Positions 1 through 8,025 of a stretch of DNA of 64,000 nt are shown in pieces. Origin of the DNA: Nitrospira sp. MA-1 (lineage in GTDB: Bacteria > Nitrospirota > Nitrospiria > Nitrospirales > UBA8639). The stretch's first letter is position 1. Each line of letters begins with the position of its first letter. Made by a program: the position numbers and the translations under genes. Below the pieces are notes generated by a model. It was not told the DNA's origin and ran no database searches. It worked only from the letters and a program-made list of their open reading frames with translations. The stretch is taken from positions 1 through 64,000 of the forward strand of contig JAQJDB010000007.1 in NCBI GenBank assembly GCA_032139905.1, in the 5' to 3' direction.

Positions 1-65
1 CAGGCCAGGAGAATGAGTTCATGATCAAATGGCTGAAGGGTGATCATATTAAGATCAAAGTGTAA
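1..65 (+). CDS. nxrA: 3' end of probable nitrite oxidoreductase alpha subunit (partial)
   Basis: An open frame enters from the left edge and ends with TAA at 63-65. The last residues read KGDHIKIKV. Only about 20 codons are visible, too few to identify by themselves. The call rests on position: in Nitrospira, nxrA lies just upstream of nxrB in the same direction, and nxrB follows at 721. NxrA would be the molybdopterin-containing catalytic subunit that oxidizes nitrite to nitrate. The catalytic part lies outside the window. Confidence 0.6.
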   Translation, partial: GQENEFMIKWLKGDHIKIKV

Positions 66-72
66 GTGAATT

Positions 73-150
73 GGAGGCTGGGGGGTTTCTTCTTGATTGC
101 CGTCTAGAAAGAAACATTGCTAATACCTCCCCCCAGCCTCCGCCTTTTTC
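73..150 (+). terminator. Terminator-like hairpin after nxrA
   Basis: A 13-base arm at 73-85 (GGAGGCTGGGGGG) is perfectly complementary to 129-141, and a run of five T follows at 145-149. The 43-base loop can itself pair (TTTCTT near 86 with AAGAAA near 110). It starts 8 bases after the nxrA stop, so it could end or attenuate transcription before the response regulator and nxrB. The loop is longer than in a typical intrinsic terminator, so it may instead protect the mRNA 3' end. Confidence 0.6.
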
Positions 151-243
151 AAGGAAAAAGGAACGTATTGCGAAAAACGGTATTGTGAGGAGCACTGATG
201 AAGATAATCCGGTGCAAATATTTACGGCATAGACCAGGAACAT

Positions 244-630
244 GTGGTGACAAAACCCTATGTATTTGTGGTGGATGATGATGAGGTGGTTCGCGTAAAT
301 ATTGCGAAAAAACTTTCCCGATTAGATTGCACGGCACGCGCTTTTGAATCGGGAGAGGCCTTGATGGAATTTTTGAAAAATCATAGGGATGAACCGGATG
401 TAATCTTGGTTGATTATAAAATGGGCGGTATGGATGGAGTGGAAACATTACAAGCAGTGAGAAAGATGTTATCCACTCCCGCCGTGATATTTACGGCGTA
501 TGAAGGCCTGGTGGACTTGCAGGCTGTAAAGCAATTAGGGCACTGTAAAGTCCTGCTCAAAACGATAGATCTGAGCGTGCTTGGTTGTATCGTGAATGAA
601 GCAATGGCCGAAAGAAAAATGCGACGGTAA
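244..630 (+). CDS. Single-domain (CheY-like) response regulator between nxrA and nxrB
   Basis: This 128-residue protein is a receiver domain with no output domain. The acidic pocket is DDD at residues 11-13. The phospho-acceptor is Asp57 in ILVDYKMGGMDG, followed by the switch Thr in IFTAY and a Lys in LLKTIDL. The usual Lys-Pro pair is Lys-Thr here. The start is GTG 244 or GTG 247; AGGAA at 236-240 fits 247 better. It lies between nxrA and nxrB on the same strand. Stand-alone receivers act by protein contact or phosphotransfer, so a role in nitrite sensing or Nxr control is inference. No histidine kinase is visible nearby. Confidence 0.85.
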   Translation: MVTKPYVFVVDDDEVVRVNIAKKLSRLDCTARAFESGEALMEFLKNHRDEPDVILVDYKMGGMDGVETLQAVRKMLSTPAVIFTAYEGLVDLQAVKQLGHCKVLLKTIDLSVLGCIVNEAMAERKMRR

Positions 631-650
631 ATTGGGTTGAAGCCTGGTTT

Positions 651-672
651 TTGGCAACGTGACCGTTGGCAA
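651..672 (+). promoter_or_regulatory. Direct repeat TTGGCAA upstream of nxrB
   Basis: TTGGCAA occurs at 651-657 and again at 666-672, a 15-base period, 49 bases before the nxrB start. It could be a pair of regulator half-sites or overlap a promoter, but no convincing -35/-10 pair or sigma-54 element can be read here. The call is tentative. Confidence 0.25.
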
Positions 673-720
673 ATTCAGACTATTCATCCCCGAAATTTTC
701 ACTGAAACGGAGGACGACAA

Positions 721-2009
721 TGCCTGAAGTGTATAACTGGCAGTTAGGACGAAAGATGCTGTATCCGTATGAGGAGCGGCATCCGAAATGGCAGTTTGCG
801 TTTGTCTTTAACATCAACCGGTGTTTGGCATGTCAAACCTGCTCGATGGCGGACAAGTCGACGTGGCTGTTCAGCAAAGGGCAGGAATACATGTGGTGGA
901 ACAACGTGGAAACGAAGCCGTATGGGGGCTATCCACAATTTTACGACGTCAAGATTACGCAGCTCATCGAGCAAGTCAATCCGGGCGGCCAGGTGTGGAA
1001 CGTGCGGGTGGGCCGCAAGCACCATGCACCGTACGGAGTGTTTGAAGGGATGACGATCTTTGATGCGGGGGCCAAGATCGGGCAGGCGGCCATTGGCTAC
1101 ATCCCGACCGACCAGGAATGGCGGTTTGTGAATATTTATGAAGACACGGCGACCTCGATGCGGGCGATCGTGGAAGGAGTGGATAAGACGGGGTTCACGA
1201 AAGAAGAGCCGTGGAAAATGCAAGGCAGCAGCTTGCCGGAGCATGAAACGTATTTCTTCTATCTGCAACGCATCTGTAACCACTGTACGTATCCAGGCTG
1301 TCTGGCGGCGTGTCCGCGGAAGGCCATCTACAAGCGGCCGGAAGACGGGATTGTGTTGATCGACCAGAACCGGTGCCGGGGGTACAAGAAGTGTGTGGAA
1401 CAATGCCCGTTTAAGAAGCCGATGTACCGGGGCACGACGCGGGTAAGTGAGAAGTGTATTGCGTGCTATCCGCGGGTCGAGGGCAAAGACCCCCTCACGG
1501 GGGGCGAGCCGATGGAAACCCGATGTATGGCGGCGTGCGTGGGTAAGATCCGGTTGCAAGGGCTGGTGAAGGTGGGCGATGACGGGTTATGGGCGGAAGA
1601 TCGCTGGAATCCGTTGTACTATGCCATTCGGGTGGAACAAGTGGCGTTGCCGTTGTATCCGCAATGGGGCACGGAGCCCAATGGCTTCTACATTCCCCCA
1701 CGCCAAGCCCCACGGGGCTACATCCGGCAGATGTTCGGGCCGGGAGTGGATAATGCGATAGAGAAGTATCTGGTGCCGAGCCGGGAATTGTTGGCGGTGC
1801 TGCAGTTGTGGCGGGCGAGCCAACAGATCATCTTCCGGTATGACGTGATTCCGGGACCGAAAGTGTTCGAAACCCAAATCCATGGGCGGAAGTTTGAGAT
1901 GTACAACGACACGGTGTTGGGGTTCAACAAATCGGGCAAGGAAGCGGTGCGGCAGCAAGTGGAAGAGCCGATTTACATCCGCCCGGCGGAGCGGGTGAAC
2001 TGGCTGTAA
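721..2009 (+). CDS. nxrB: Nitrite oxidoreductase beta subunit NxrB
   Basis: This 429-residue electron-transfer subunit of nitrite oxidoreductase passes electrons from the Mo centre through Fe-S clusters. Cysteine groups typical of the NarH/NxrB family are visible in order: CLACQTC near residue 38, CNHCTYPGCLAACP near 186, CRGYKKCVEQCP near 220, and CIACYPR with a later CMAAC near 245-275. These bind three [4Fe-4S] and one [3Fe-4S] cluster in the family. No signal peptide is present; Nitrospira Nxr is known to face the periplasm, presumably exported with NxrA. ATG 721 is chosen because GGAGG lies 5-9 bases upstream; a longer in-frame start at 666 has no ribosome site. Codon use is more G/C-rich at third positions than in its neighbours. 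Confidence 0.96.
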
Positions 2010-2036
2010 GCGGAAGCCCAGAGGGGAGACCGAAGA

Positions 2037-2073
2037 GCAGGGGGCGACATCTGTCGCCCCCTGCTTTTTTTTT
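2037..2073 (+). terminator. Rho-independent terminator after nxrB
   Basis: A perfect 13-bp stem (2037-2049 with 2052-2064) closes a 2-base gap and is followed by nine T at 2065-2073, 28 bases after the nxrB stop. This is a textbook strong terminator that ends the nxr transcript. Confidence 0.93.
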
Positions 2074-2683
2074 ATTCAAAATTCTTCAAGCATTTTTACA
2101 ATACACTTTAGAACTGTAAATTCCGTATTACCTGAAAATGTTTTTTGATACCGTCCGGTCTTTACCTTTTTGCTCGACAAATGAGGCATGCATAGGATTA
2201 AGAAAAAACAGGGGTTCCTTATTCAGGAAAAAATCTACATATAGGGACAAGATTGTATCTCATGATAGGGAAAGGAGGTGAGTTCGGAGAACGCACGGGA
2301 TTCCACTGTATCCGCATTGTACGGCGTTGAAACATGTGCAAAGGATGAAATTGGATGAAAAATAAATGATGATTTTATTGGATTTTATTGTAACTATAGC
2401 TCATAAATTGTCTATGTTCAGAGCACCTCTCCTATTGGTGGAATTATAGAGTTTCATTGGAAGAGTGTTTGAAACCATTTTTTCCCGCTCATCAACCAAA
2501 CGATTCTATGGGTAGTTTGGAGAGGACACTCTTCTTTGAATCCCATAATGGCCTTGGCTTTTGAACTTTTCGACCCTTAGACCAGTCCGGTATAGTTAAT
2601 CTTTTGATAAAATTGGGTGAAAATTACAAGCTATGTTGTATTGATTCTTTTTGTCATGTCTGGCTGGATAAGGAGAGGTCCTA
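2074..2683. other. 610-bp non-coding region downstream of nxrB
   Basis: No convincing gene is seen. At 2272-2281 there is AAGGAGGTGA, the full complement of the usual 16S anti-Shine-Dalgarno, but no start codon follows at a usable distance. Short AT-rich repeats (GATTTTATTG twice near 2372-2391) are present. Promoters for the EgtB-like gene probably lie in the right part. Confidence 0.5.
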
Positions 2684-3910
2684 ATGATGCAATTGGCCAA
2701 ATTGAAAAGTGAATTAGACGATGCCCGGCTCTGCACGGATCGTCTCTTCTCCCTTGTGAGTGATGAAGCCATGTATGAGCGTCCAATCCCCGAGCGACAT
2801 CGTTTAATTTTTTACCTGGGCCATCTTGAGGCATTTGACTGGAATCAGATTGGTCGTTGGACATTGGGCATGCCGTCGTTTCATGAATCATTTGACCAGT
2901 TATTTGAAGCGGGAATTGATCCTTCCTTGGGAAATCTGCCCGCCGATCGACCATCGGATTGGCCGACAATAAATGAAGTGCACCGTTATAATGCACGTGC
3001 TCGTGAAGAAGTGGATCGTCTCTTGCCAACTGTTCCGGAATGTATAATCCATATGGCAGTGGAACATCGTCTGATGCATGCCGAGACGAATGCCTACTTA
3101 CTCCATCATTTGGATTTAAAGTACAAGCATGCGCCAGCGAATTCCTCCGGGGGCTTATCTTCTTCATTTTCAGAAGACATACCTAAAAATGAGATGATGG
3201 AAGTGCCAGAAGGCATGGCCACCCTCGGACGGGAGCCAGAAGAGGGGTTTGGCTGGGACAACGAATTCTTGCAACATGTCGTCCCTGTTCCTGCGTTTTT
3301 GATCAGCCGGCATAAAGTGACGAACCAACAATATCTGCGATTTGTTCAGGAAGGTGGCGAGCCGTCCGCATTTTGGGTCAAACGAGGGGATGCCTGGTAT
3401 GTGCGCACGATGTTCCAGGAAGTCCCATTACCGCCATTCTGGCCGGTGTATGTGACACATCGACAGGCGGAGGCTTACGCTAATTGGGCCGGCATGACCC
3501 TCCCGACCGAACCCCAATTTCATCGCGCCGCCTTTGGCACTCCGTCCGGTATTGAGCAATCCTTTCCCTGGGGTAATGCAGCGTCAATGTTTCAACATGG
3601 GAATGTTGATTTTCATGCTTGGGATCTGGCTCCTGTGAATGCCCATCCTCTTGGGGACAGTGCGTTTGGTTTGGCTCAGATGGTGGGAAATGGCTGGGAA
3701 TGGACATCGACCGTTTTCCATCCTTTTCATGGATTTTCACCCTTTCCCACGTATCCTGGTTATTCAGCCAGATTTTTTGATCAGGATCATTATGTGGTGA
3801 AAGGTGCCGGGCCTTTTACCTCCAGCCGACTCTTGCGCCGGTCGTTTCGAAATTGGTTTCGACAAAGTTACCCCTATGCGCATATCGGTTTCCGCTGTGT
3901 GCAGTCATAA
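2684..3910 (+). CDS. EgtB-like iron(II) sulfoxide synthase (DinB plus FGE-sulfatase domains)
   Basis: This 408-residue protein has the two-domain build of ergothioneine-type sulfoxide synthases. The N-terminal DinB-like helical bundle carries His47 (GHLEAFDW) and the iron-binding motif HRLMHAE at residues 128-134. From about residue 175 a formylglycine-generating-enzyme-like domain follows (SRHKVTNQQYLRF, WPVYVTHRQAEAYANW, QMVGNGWEW). EgtB joins a thiol to trimethylhistidine using O2. A methyltransferase EgtD is not adjacent, and SenA or OvoA relatives share the same build, so the exact substrate is open. GGAGAGG at 2671-2677 supports ATG 2684 or 2687. Confidence 0.8.
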   Translation: MMQLAKLKSELDDARLCTDRLFSLVSDEAMYERPIPERHRLIFYLGHLEAFDWNQIGRWTLGMPSFHESFDQLFEAGIDPSLGNLPADRPSDWPTINEVHRYNARAREEVDRLLPTVPECIIHMAVEHRLMHAETNAYLLHHLDLKYKHAPANSSGGLSSSFSEDIPKNEMMEVPEGMATLGREPEEGFGWDNEFLQHVVPVPAFLISRHKVTNQQYLRFVQEGGEPSAFWVKRGDAWYVRTMFQEVPLPPFWPVYVTHRQAEAYANWAGMTLPTEPQFHRAAFGTPSGIEQSFPWGNAASMFQHGNVDFHAWDLAPVNAHPLGDSAFGLAQMVGNGWEWTSTVFHPFHGFSPFPTYPGYSARFFDQDHYVVKGAGPFTSSRLLRRSFRNWFRQSYPYAHIGFRCVQS

Positions 3911-3965
3911 TGCTCATGGGTGACGCTGCTTCTTTTTCGTGTTGCATATTGGATGACACCTTTCA

Positions 3966-5522
3966 ATGCGAGTGATACTTAAAAGACGGGGGCATTGGGG
4001 GCTCCTCCTTTTTGCCTTGATTCTCTGGGGGAACCCAGCCTTTGCGACCGACCGGTTGGTGATTCTGCATTCGAGCGAGCATCACGGGGTTGCGCTTCCG
4101 CTTGAGCTAGCCGGAGAGACGGGAGTTGGAGGCCTGGCCAGGCGGGCCACAATTGTGGAAGAGGTTCGGCGGGAAGGCGTGCCGGTCTTGATGGTGGATT
4201 CGGGGGATATTCTTATTGGAACCGCTTTGTCTTCCTGGTTTCGCGGTGAACCGGATATACGAGCCATGAATCTGATCCGCTACGATGCGATGGTGGCTGG
4301 AAATCATGATTTTGATTATGGAATTGACCATCTTCGCACATTGGTTGAGTTAGCCGAATTCCCAATTTTATGCACGAACCTTCAGTCTAAGCGATCTGTC
4401 CTCCCTTGCCGGCGCTCAGTTGTCACCCGCTTGGGGAATGTGAGTGTTGGAATCGTCGGAATTGTGGGGAACAGTAATTTTCCTGATACCTTCAACCGGG
4501 ATGTCGCCAATACGTTATCATTGATGGATCCGATTGCCTCTCTTCAAACTGAAGCCCTGCGGTTACGGACAGAAGCCCATATTGACCTGGTCATTGCCCT
4601 CACACATCAAGATAGCAATGAAGATTTAAAAATTCTGGAGACCGTTGAGGGGGTGGATGTGCTCATCGGTGGACATACCGAAGGGTTTGACGGAATGTAT
4701 GCTCCTGGTTTGATGGAGCCGGTTGAATCCGTGACTCGTCCTCGATCGGTGTATGTGAAGACGCATCGGCAGGGCCGAACAGTCGGGCGATTAGATCTGA
4801 CGATTGAGGAAGGATCGGTGATCCAGGCGCGTTCACACAATATTCCAGTGACCGTGGAAGTTCCAGTCGAGCCGAATGTCCAACAACTTCTGAGCGAGTA
4901 TCGACAGCGGTTTGCCCGTCAAGCCACTCAGATATTGGGGGAGGCGTCTGTGCGGCTCCAGGGCGATCGGCCTGTTGTCCGGACCCAAGAAACCAATTTG
5001 GGAAATTTGTTGGCAGATCGTATGCGAAGGAAATTTGAGACGGATATCGCCTTAATAAATTCCGGACAAATTCGTCGAAGCCTGGAACCCGGTCCGGTAA
5101 CATTAGGCGATATGCTTTCGGTCCTGCCCTTTGACTCCGCCCTTGTGACCGTACATGTGACGGGAGCGATGCTTCGTCAGGTTTTAGAGCATAGTGTGAG
5201 TCAATGGCCGAATCATTCCGGTCGGTTCCTCCAGGTATCCGGTCTCCAGGTCACGTATCAAGGAAAGGCACCGGTTGGATCTCGTGTGAAGAGCATCATG
5301 GTTGGGGGTATGCCCTTAGATATGTCAAAAACCTATACTGTCGCGACGGACGCCTTTGTGGCTGAGGGCGGGGATGGCTATGACATGTTGACTCACCTCT
5401 CGGATCGAAGGGACCATCAAATCCCCTTGAGAGATCTGTTGTTGAAAGCCTTAGTTGATGGTCCGCTCTATGCGGAAGCAGATGATCGTATCGTATTCGT
5501 GAATAGCTTCCCGTCTCATTAA
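3966..5522 (+). CDS. Secreted bifunctional metallophosphatase / 5'-nucleotidase (UshA family)
   Basis: This 518-residue protein starts with a signal peptide (hydrophobic LLLFALILW, cleavage after NPAFA near residue 27). The metallophosphoesterase domain shows DSGDILIG, VAGNHDFDYG, ALTHQD and GGHTEG, and the C-terminal 5'-nucleotidase domain shows NSGQIRRSL and VLPFDSALVTV. Family members cleave phosphate from nucleotides or related phosphoesters in the periplasm. The first metal motif, usually TNDxHG, reads SSEHHG, so the Asp ligand is replaced by Glu. It sits 14 bases before an ECF transporter, which suggests that it frees the nucleoside or vitamin the transporter takes up (inference). Confidence 0.88.
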   Translation: MRVILKRRGHWGLLLFALILWGNPAFATDRLVILHSSEHHGVALPLELAGETGVGGLARRATIVEEVRREGVPVLMVDSGDILIGTALSSWFRGEPDIRAMNLIRYDAMVAGNHDFDYGIDHLRTLVELAEFPILCTNLQSKRSVLPCRRSVVTRLGNVSVGIVGIVGNSNFPDTFNRDVANTLSLMDPIASLQTEALRLRTEAHIDLVIALTHQDSNEDLKILETVEGVDVLIGGHTEGFDGMYAPGLMEPVESVTRPRSVYVKTHRQGRTVGRLDLTIEEGSVIQARSHNIPVTVEVPVEPNVQQLLSEYRQRFARQATQILGEASVRLQGDRPVVRTQETNLGNLLADRMRRKFETDIALINSGQIRRSLEPGPVTLGDMLSVLPFDSALVTVHVTGAMLRQVLEHSVSQWPNHSGRFLQVSGLQVTYQGKAPVGSRVKSIMVGGMPLDMSKTYTVATDAFVAEGGDGYDMLTHLSDRRDHQIPLRDLLLKALVDGPLYAEADDRIVFVNSFPSH

Positions 5523-5536
5523 CCTCTCATCACTGT

Positions 5537-7948
5537 ATGTCTCTTCCCCAAGCTGCTCGTGATTCACGACGATGGTGGGCTGATTTGGTAGCTGTCTGGC
5601 GGGATACCCGGCAGATTGTTCTAACGGCTCAGATTGCGGCAATTTATGCCGCAATTCTTATTCCCTTTAAAGCCGGCATTCCGATTGTTCCTGGTTTTGT
5701 GGAATTACGACCGGCTAATGCCATTCCTCTTGTGGCATCGCTGTTGTTTGGTCCCGCTGCGGCTTGGGGCGCAGGTATTGGCAATGTCATCGGAGATTGT
5801 TTCGGCACCTTGGGGCCGGCAAGTTTCTTTGGGTTTTTAGGCAATTTTATTTTCGGATATCTTCCGTATGTATTATGGGGGCATTTGGGGTGGTTCTCAT
5901 CCGGCCAGCCGCCTTTGGGGAAATCTTGGCGTCAGATGATGGAATATGGCGTGGTATGTATGATCGCTTCAGCCGCCTGTGCCGGAATGATTGCGTGGGG
6001 AGTGGAGTGGTTGGGGTTGTTACCCTTTGTTATCCTCGCTCCAGCGATCTTTTTTAATAATGTGGTGATGGGCATGTTTCTCGGTCCTCCATTATTGGGG
6101 TTTCTCTATCCGAGAGTGCAACGGTGGCGCTTGCGGTATGAAGATATTCGAGAATCAGGTGCTTCCCATATTAACCCTACCAAAAAGCTGGAGGCACCTA
6201 ATTCGGGGAGCGAGGGGACGAATGCCCATTTTCGCGACGTAATTGTGGACTGTCGTGGCTTTACATTCCAGTATGCGTCCGGTTCAGCACCTGTGCTCAG
6301 GAATGTGTCATTTTCTCTGGCTTCCGGTGAACTCGTTGTTCTGTTAGGCAGGAGTGGAAGTGGGAAGTCCACGATATGCTATGCCTGTAATGGTCTCATT
6401 CCTCATATGATCCCTGGGACACTTTCCGGAACGATGCGAGTGAAGGGCCGCGACACCGTGGATGATCCCGTGTGGAAACAGGCTGGGCGGGTTGGCTTGG
6501 TCTTTCAGGATTTTGATACGCAACTTGTGGCGACGACTGTTGAGGGGGAATTGCTCCACCCATTGGAATATCGTGACCCTCGACTTTTTGTGGACGAGGT
6601 CAGACGGCGGGTCGTTCGTGCCCTCAATCAAATCGGGTTGGCCGATTGTGCCCACCGTGATCCTATGACGATGTCCGGTGGCCAGAGGCAACGTCTGGTG
6701 ATGGCTTCTGTGCTGGTACAAGAACCGGCGCTGTTGGTCCTGGATGAACCCGGTTCAGACCTTGATCCGGCAGGCCGGTCACAACTACGTAATGTTTTAC
6801 GGAATCTTCAACAAGACGGAATTACTGTGCTCATGACCGAGCATAATGATGACTATCTTGCGCAAGCGGATCGAGTTCTGGTCTTGGATCAGGAGCACAT
6901 CGTTTGGGAAGGAAAGCCTGAGACCTTGTTGCGACAGCCTCAGTTGATGCGGGATTGTGGTCTTCGACCTTTCGTCCTGACAGAATGTTTTGAAGAATGG
7001 GGCCTGGAACACGTGCCTGTTTCCGTCGAGGAAGCATGGACCCGGGCTGATGAATTGAATCTTCGTCTGGCACCTCCGGCGGAGGTTCTTGATGATACAC
7101 TTCGGGTGGGGAAGCTGCCGGAGAGAGAATCAACGATGGCTTTGCCCTTGATTCAGGTTGACCACGTTTCTTTCCAGTATGAAGAGCAGACGGTCTTGGC
7201 TGACGTGTCATTTACCATCCAGCCAGGAGACTTTCTGGCATTGCTGGGTCAGAATGGATCAGGGAAAAGTACGCTTGCACGATTGCTCAATGGCCTCTTG
7301 ATGCCGACATGCGGCACCATTGTTGTGGACGGCATGAATACCCGCAGCACCTCGATGAATGAATTGGCCCAACGCGTCGGATTAGTTTTTCAAAATCCTG
7401 ATCATCAAATTTTTGCGGATACCGTCTGGGAAGAAGTTGCCTTCAGCGCGAAGAATATGGGTTGCTCAGAGGATGAGATTGCCGATCGGGTGAAAGAATC
7501 GTTGACTGCTGTGGGATTGCCTATTGAGGGAAGTCGGGACTTAGATCCGTTTTCCTTAAGAAAAGGGGAGCGACAGCGGATTGCGGTGGCGTCCGTGTTG
7601 GCTACGAGACCGGCTGTGTTGATTGTTGATGAACCCACGACAGGGCTTGATCCCCTTGAAACTGACCGGATGATGGCGATGATTCGGCGACTGAATCAAG
7701 AGGGGCATACGATTGTGATGATCACACATTCGATGGGGCTTGTTGCGGCTTATGCCCGGCGCTGTCTATTCATGTACAGCGGGAGGATTATTGCTGATGG
7801 AACGCCTCGAGAAGTTTTTGCTGATCCCGGGTTGATCCAGTCAGCATCATTAGAGATCCCGGCTATTTCCCGCTTTAGCCAACGATGGGGACAGACCTTA
7901 CTAACGGTGGAAGAAGTGAACGCCTCCTGGAGGCGAGGTTTTCCATGA
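5537..7948 (+). CDS. ECF transporter: fused S component and two ATPase domains
   Basis: This 803-residue fusion has an N-terminal membrane part (residues about 25-200) with several hydrophobic helices, typical of a substrate-binding S component (RPANAIPLVASLLFGPA, NVIGD). Two ABC ATPase domains follow. The first has GRSGSGKST, Q-loop FQDFD, signature MSGGQRQRL, Walker B LLVLDEPGSDLDP and His switch TEHND. The second starts near residue 535 with GQNGSGKST, FQNPDHQ, SLRKGERQR, VDEPTTGLDP and THSM. The S-component fold resembles small-molecule families such as QueT, but the substrate cannot be read. With EcfT at 8026 the set makes a complete energy-coupling-factor transporter. Confidence 0.85.
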   Translation: MSLPQAARDSRRWWADLVAVWRDTRQIVLTAQIAAIYAAILIPFKAGIPIVPGFVELRPANAIPLVASLLFGPAAAWGAGIGNVIGDCFGTLGPASFFGFLGNFIFGYLPYVLWGHLGWFSSGQPPLGKSWRQMMEYGVVCMIASAACAGMIAWGVEWLGLLPFVILAPAIFFNNVVMGMFLGPPLLGFLYPRVQRWRLRYEDIRESGASHINPTKKLEAPNSGSEGTNAHFRDVIVDCRGFTFQYASGSAPVLRNVSFSLASGELVVLLGRSGSGKSTICYACNGLIPHMIPGTLSGTMRVKGRDTVDDPVWKQAGRVGLVFQDFDTQLVATTVEGELLHPLEYRDPRLFVDEVRRRVVRALNQIGLADCAHRDPMTMSGGQRQRLVMASVLVQEPALLVLDEPGSDLDPAGRSQLRNVLRNLQQDGITVLMTEHNDDYLAQADRVLVLDQEHIVWEGKPETLLRQPQLMRDCGLRPFVLTECFEEWGLEHVPVSVEEAWTRADELNLRLAPPAEVLDDTLRVGKLPERESTMALPLIQVDHVSFQYEEQTVLADVSFTIQPGDFLALLGQNGSGKSTLARLLNGLLMPTCGTIVVDGMNTRSTSMNELAQRVGLVFQNPDHQIFADTVWEEVAFSAKNMGCSEDEIADRVKESLTAVGLPIEGSRDLDPFSLRKGERQRIAVASVLATRPAVLIVDEPTTGLDPLETDRMMAMIRRLNQEGHTIVMITHSMGLVAAYARRCLFMYSGRIIADGTPREVFADPGLIQSASLEIPAISRFSQRWGQTLLTVEEVNASWRRGFP

Positions 7949-8025
7949 GCATTGTTGCCGATACGAATCCGGTAATGGAAAACGTGTGTGGCATGTGTGA
8001 GATTCATAGAGTCTGGTAAATACCG

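Noticed and set aside
744-1559. 271-codon minus-strand frame opposite nxrB
   Set aside because: It is the antisense shadow of the GC-rich nxrB codons; no ribosome site and His/Arg/Pro-rich nonsense composition.
2250-2320. Possible 22-codon leader peptide around the AAGGAGGTGA motif
   Set aside because: The motif would lie inside the frame and not upstream of it, and the peptide has no recognizable character.
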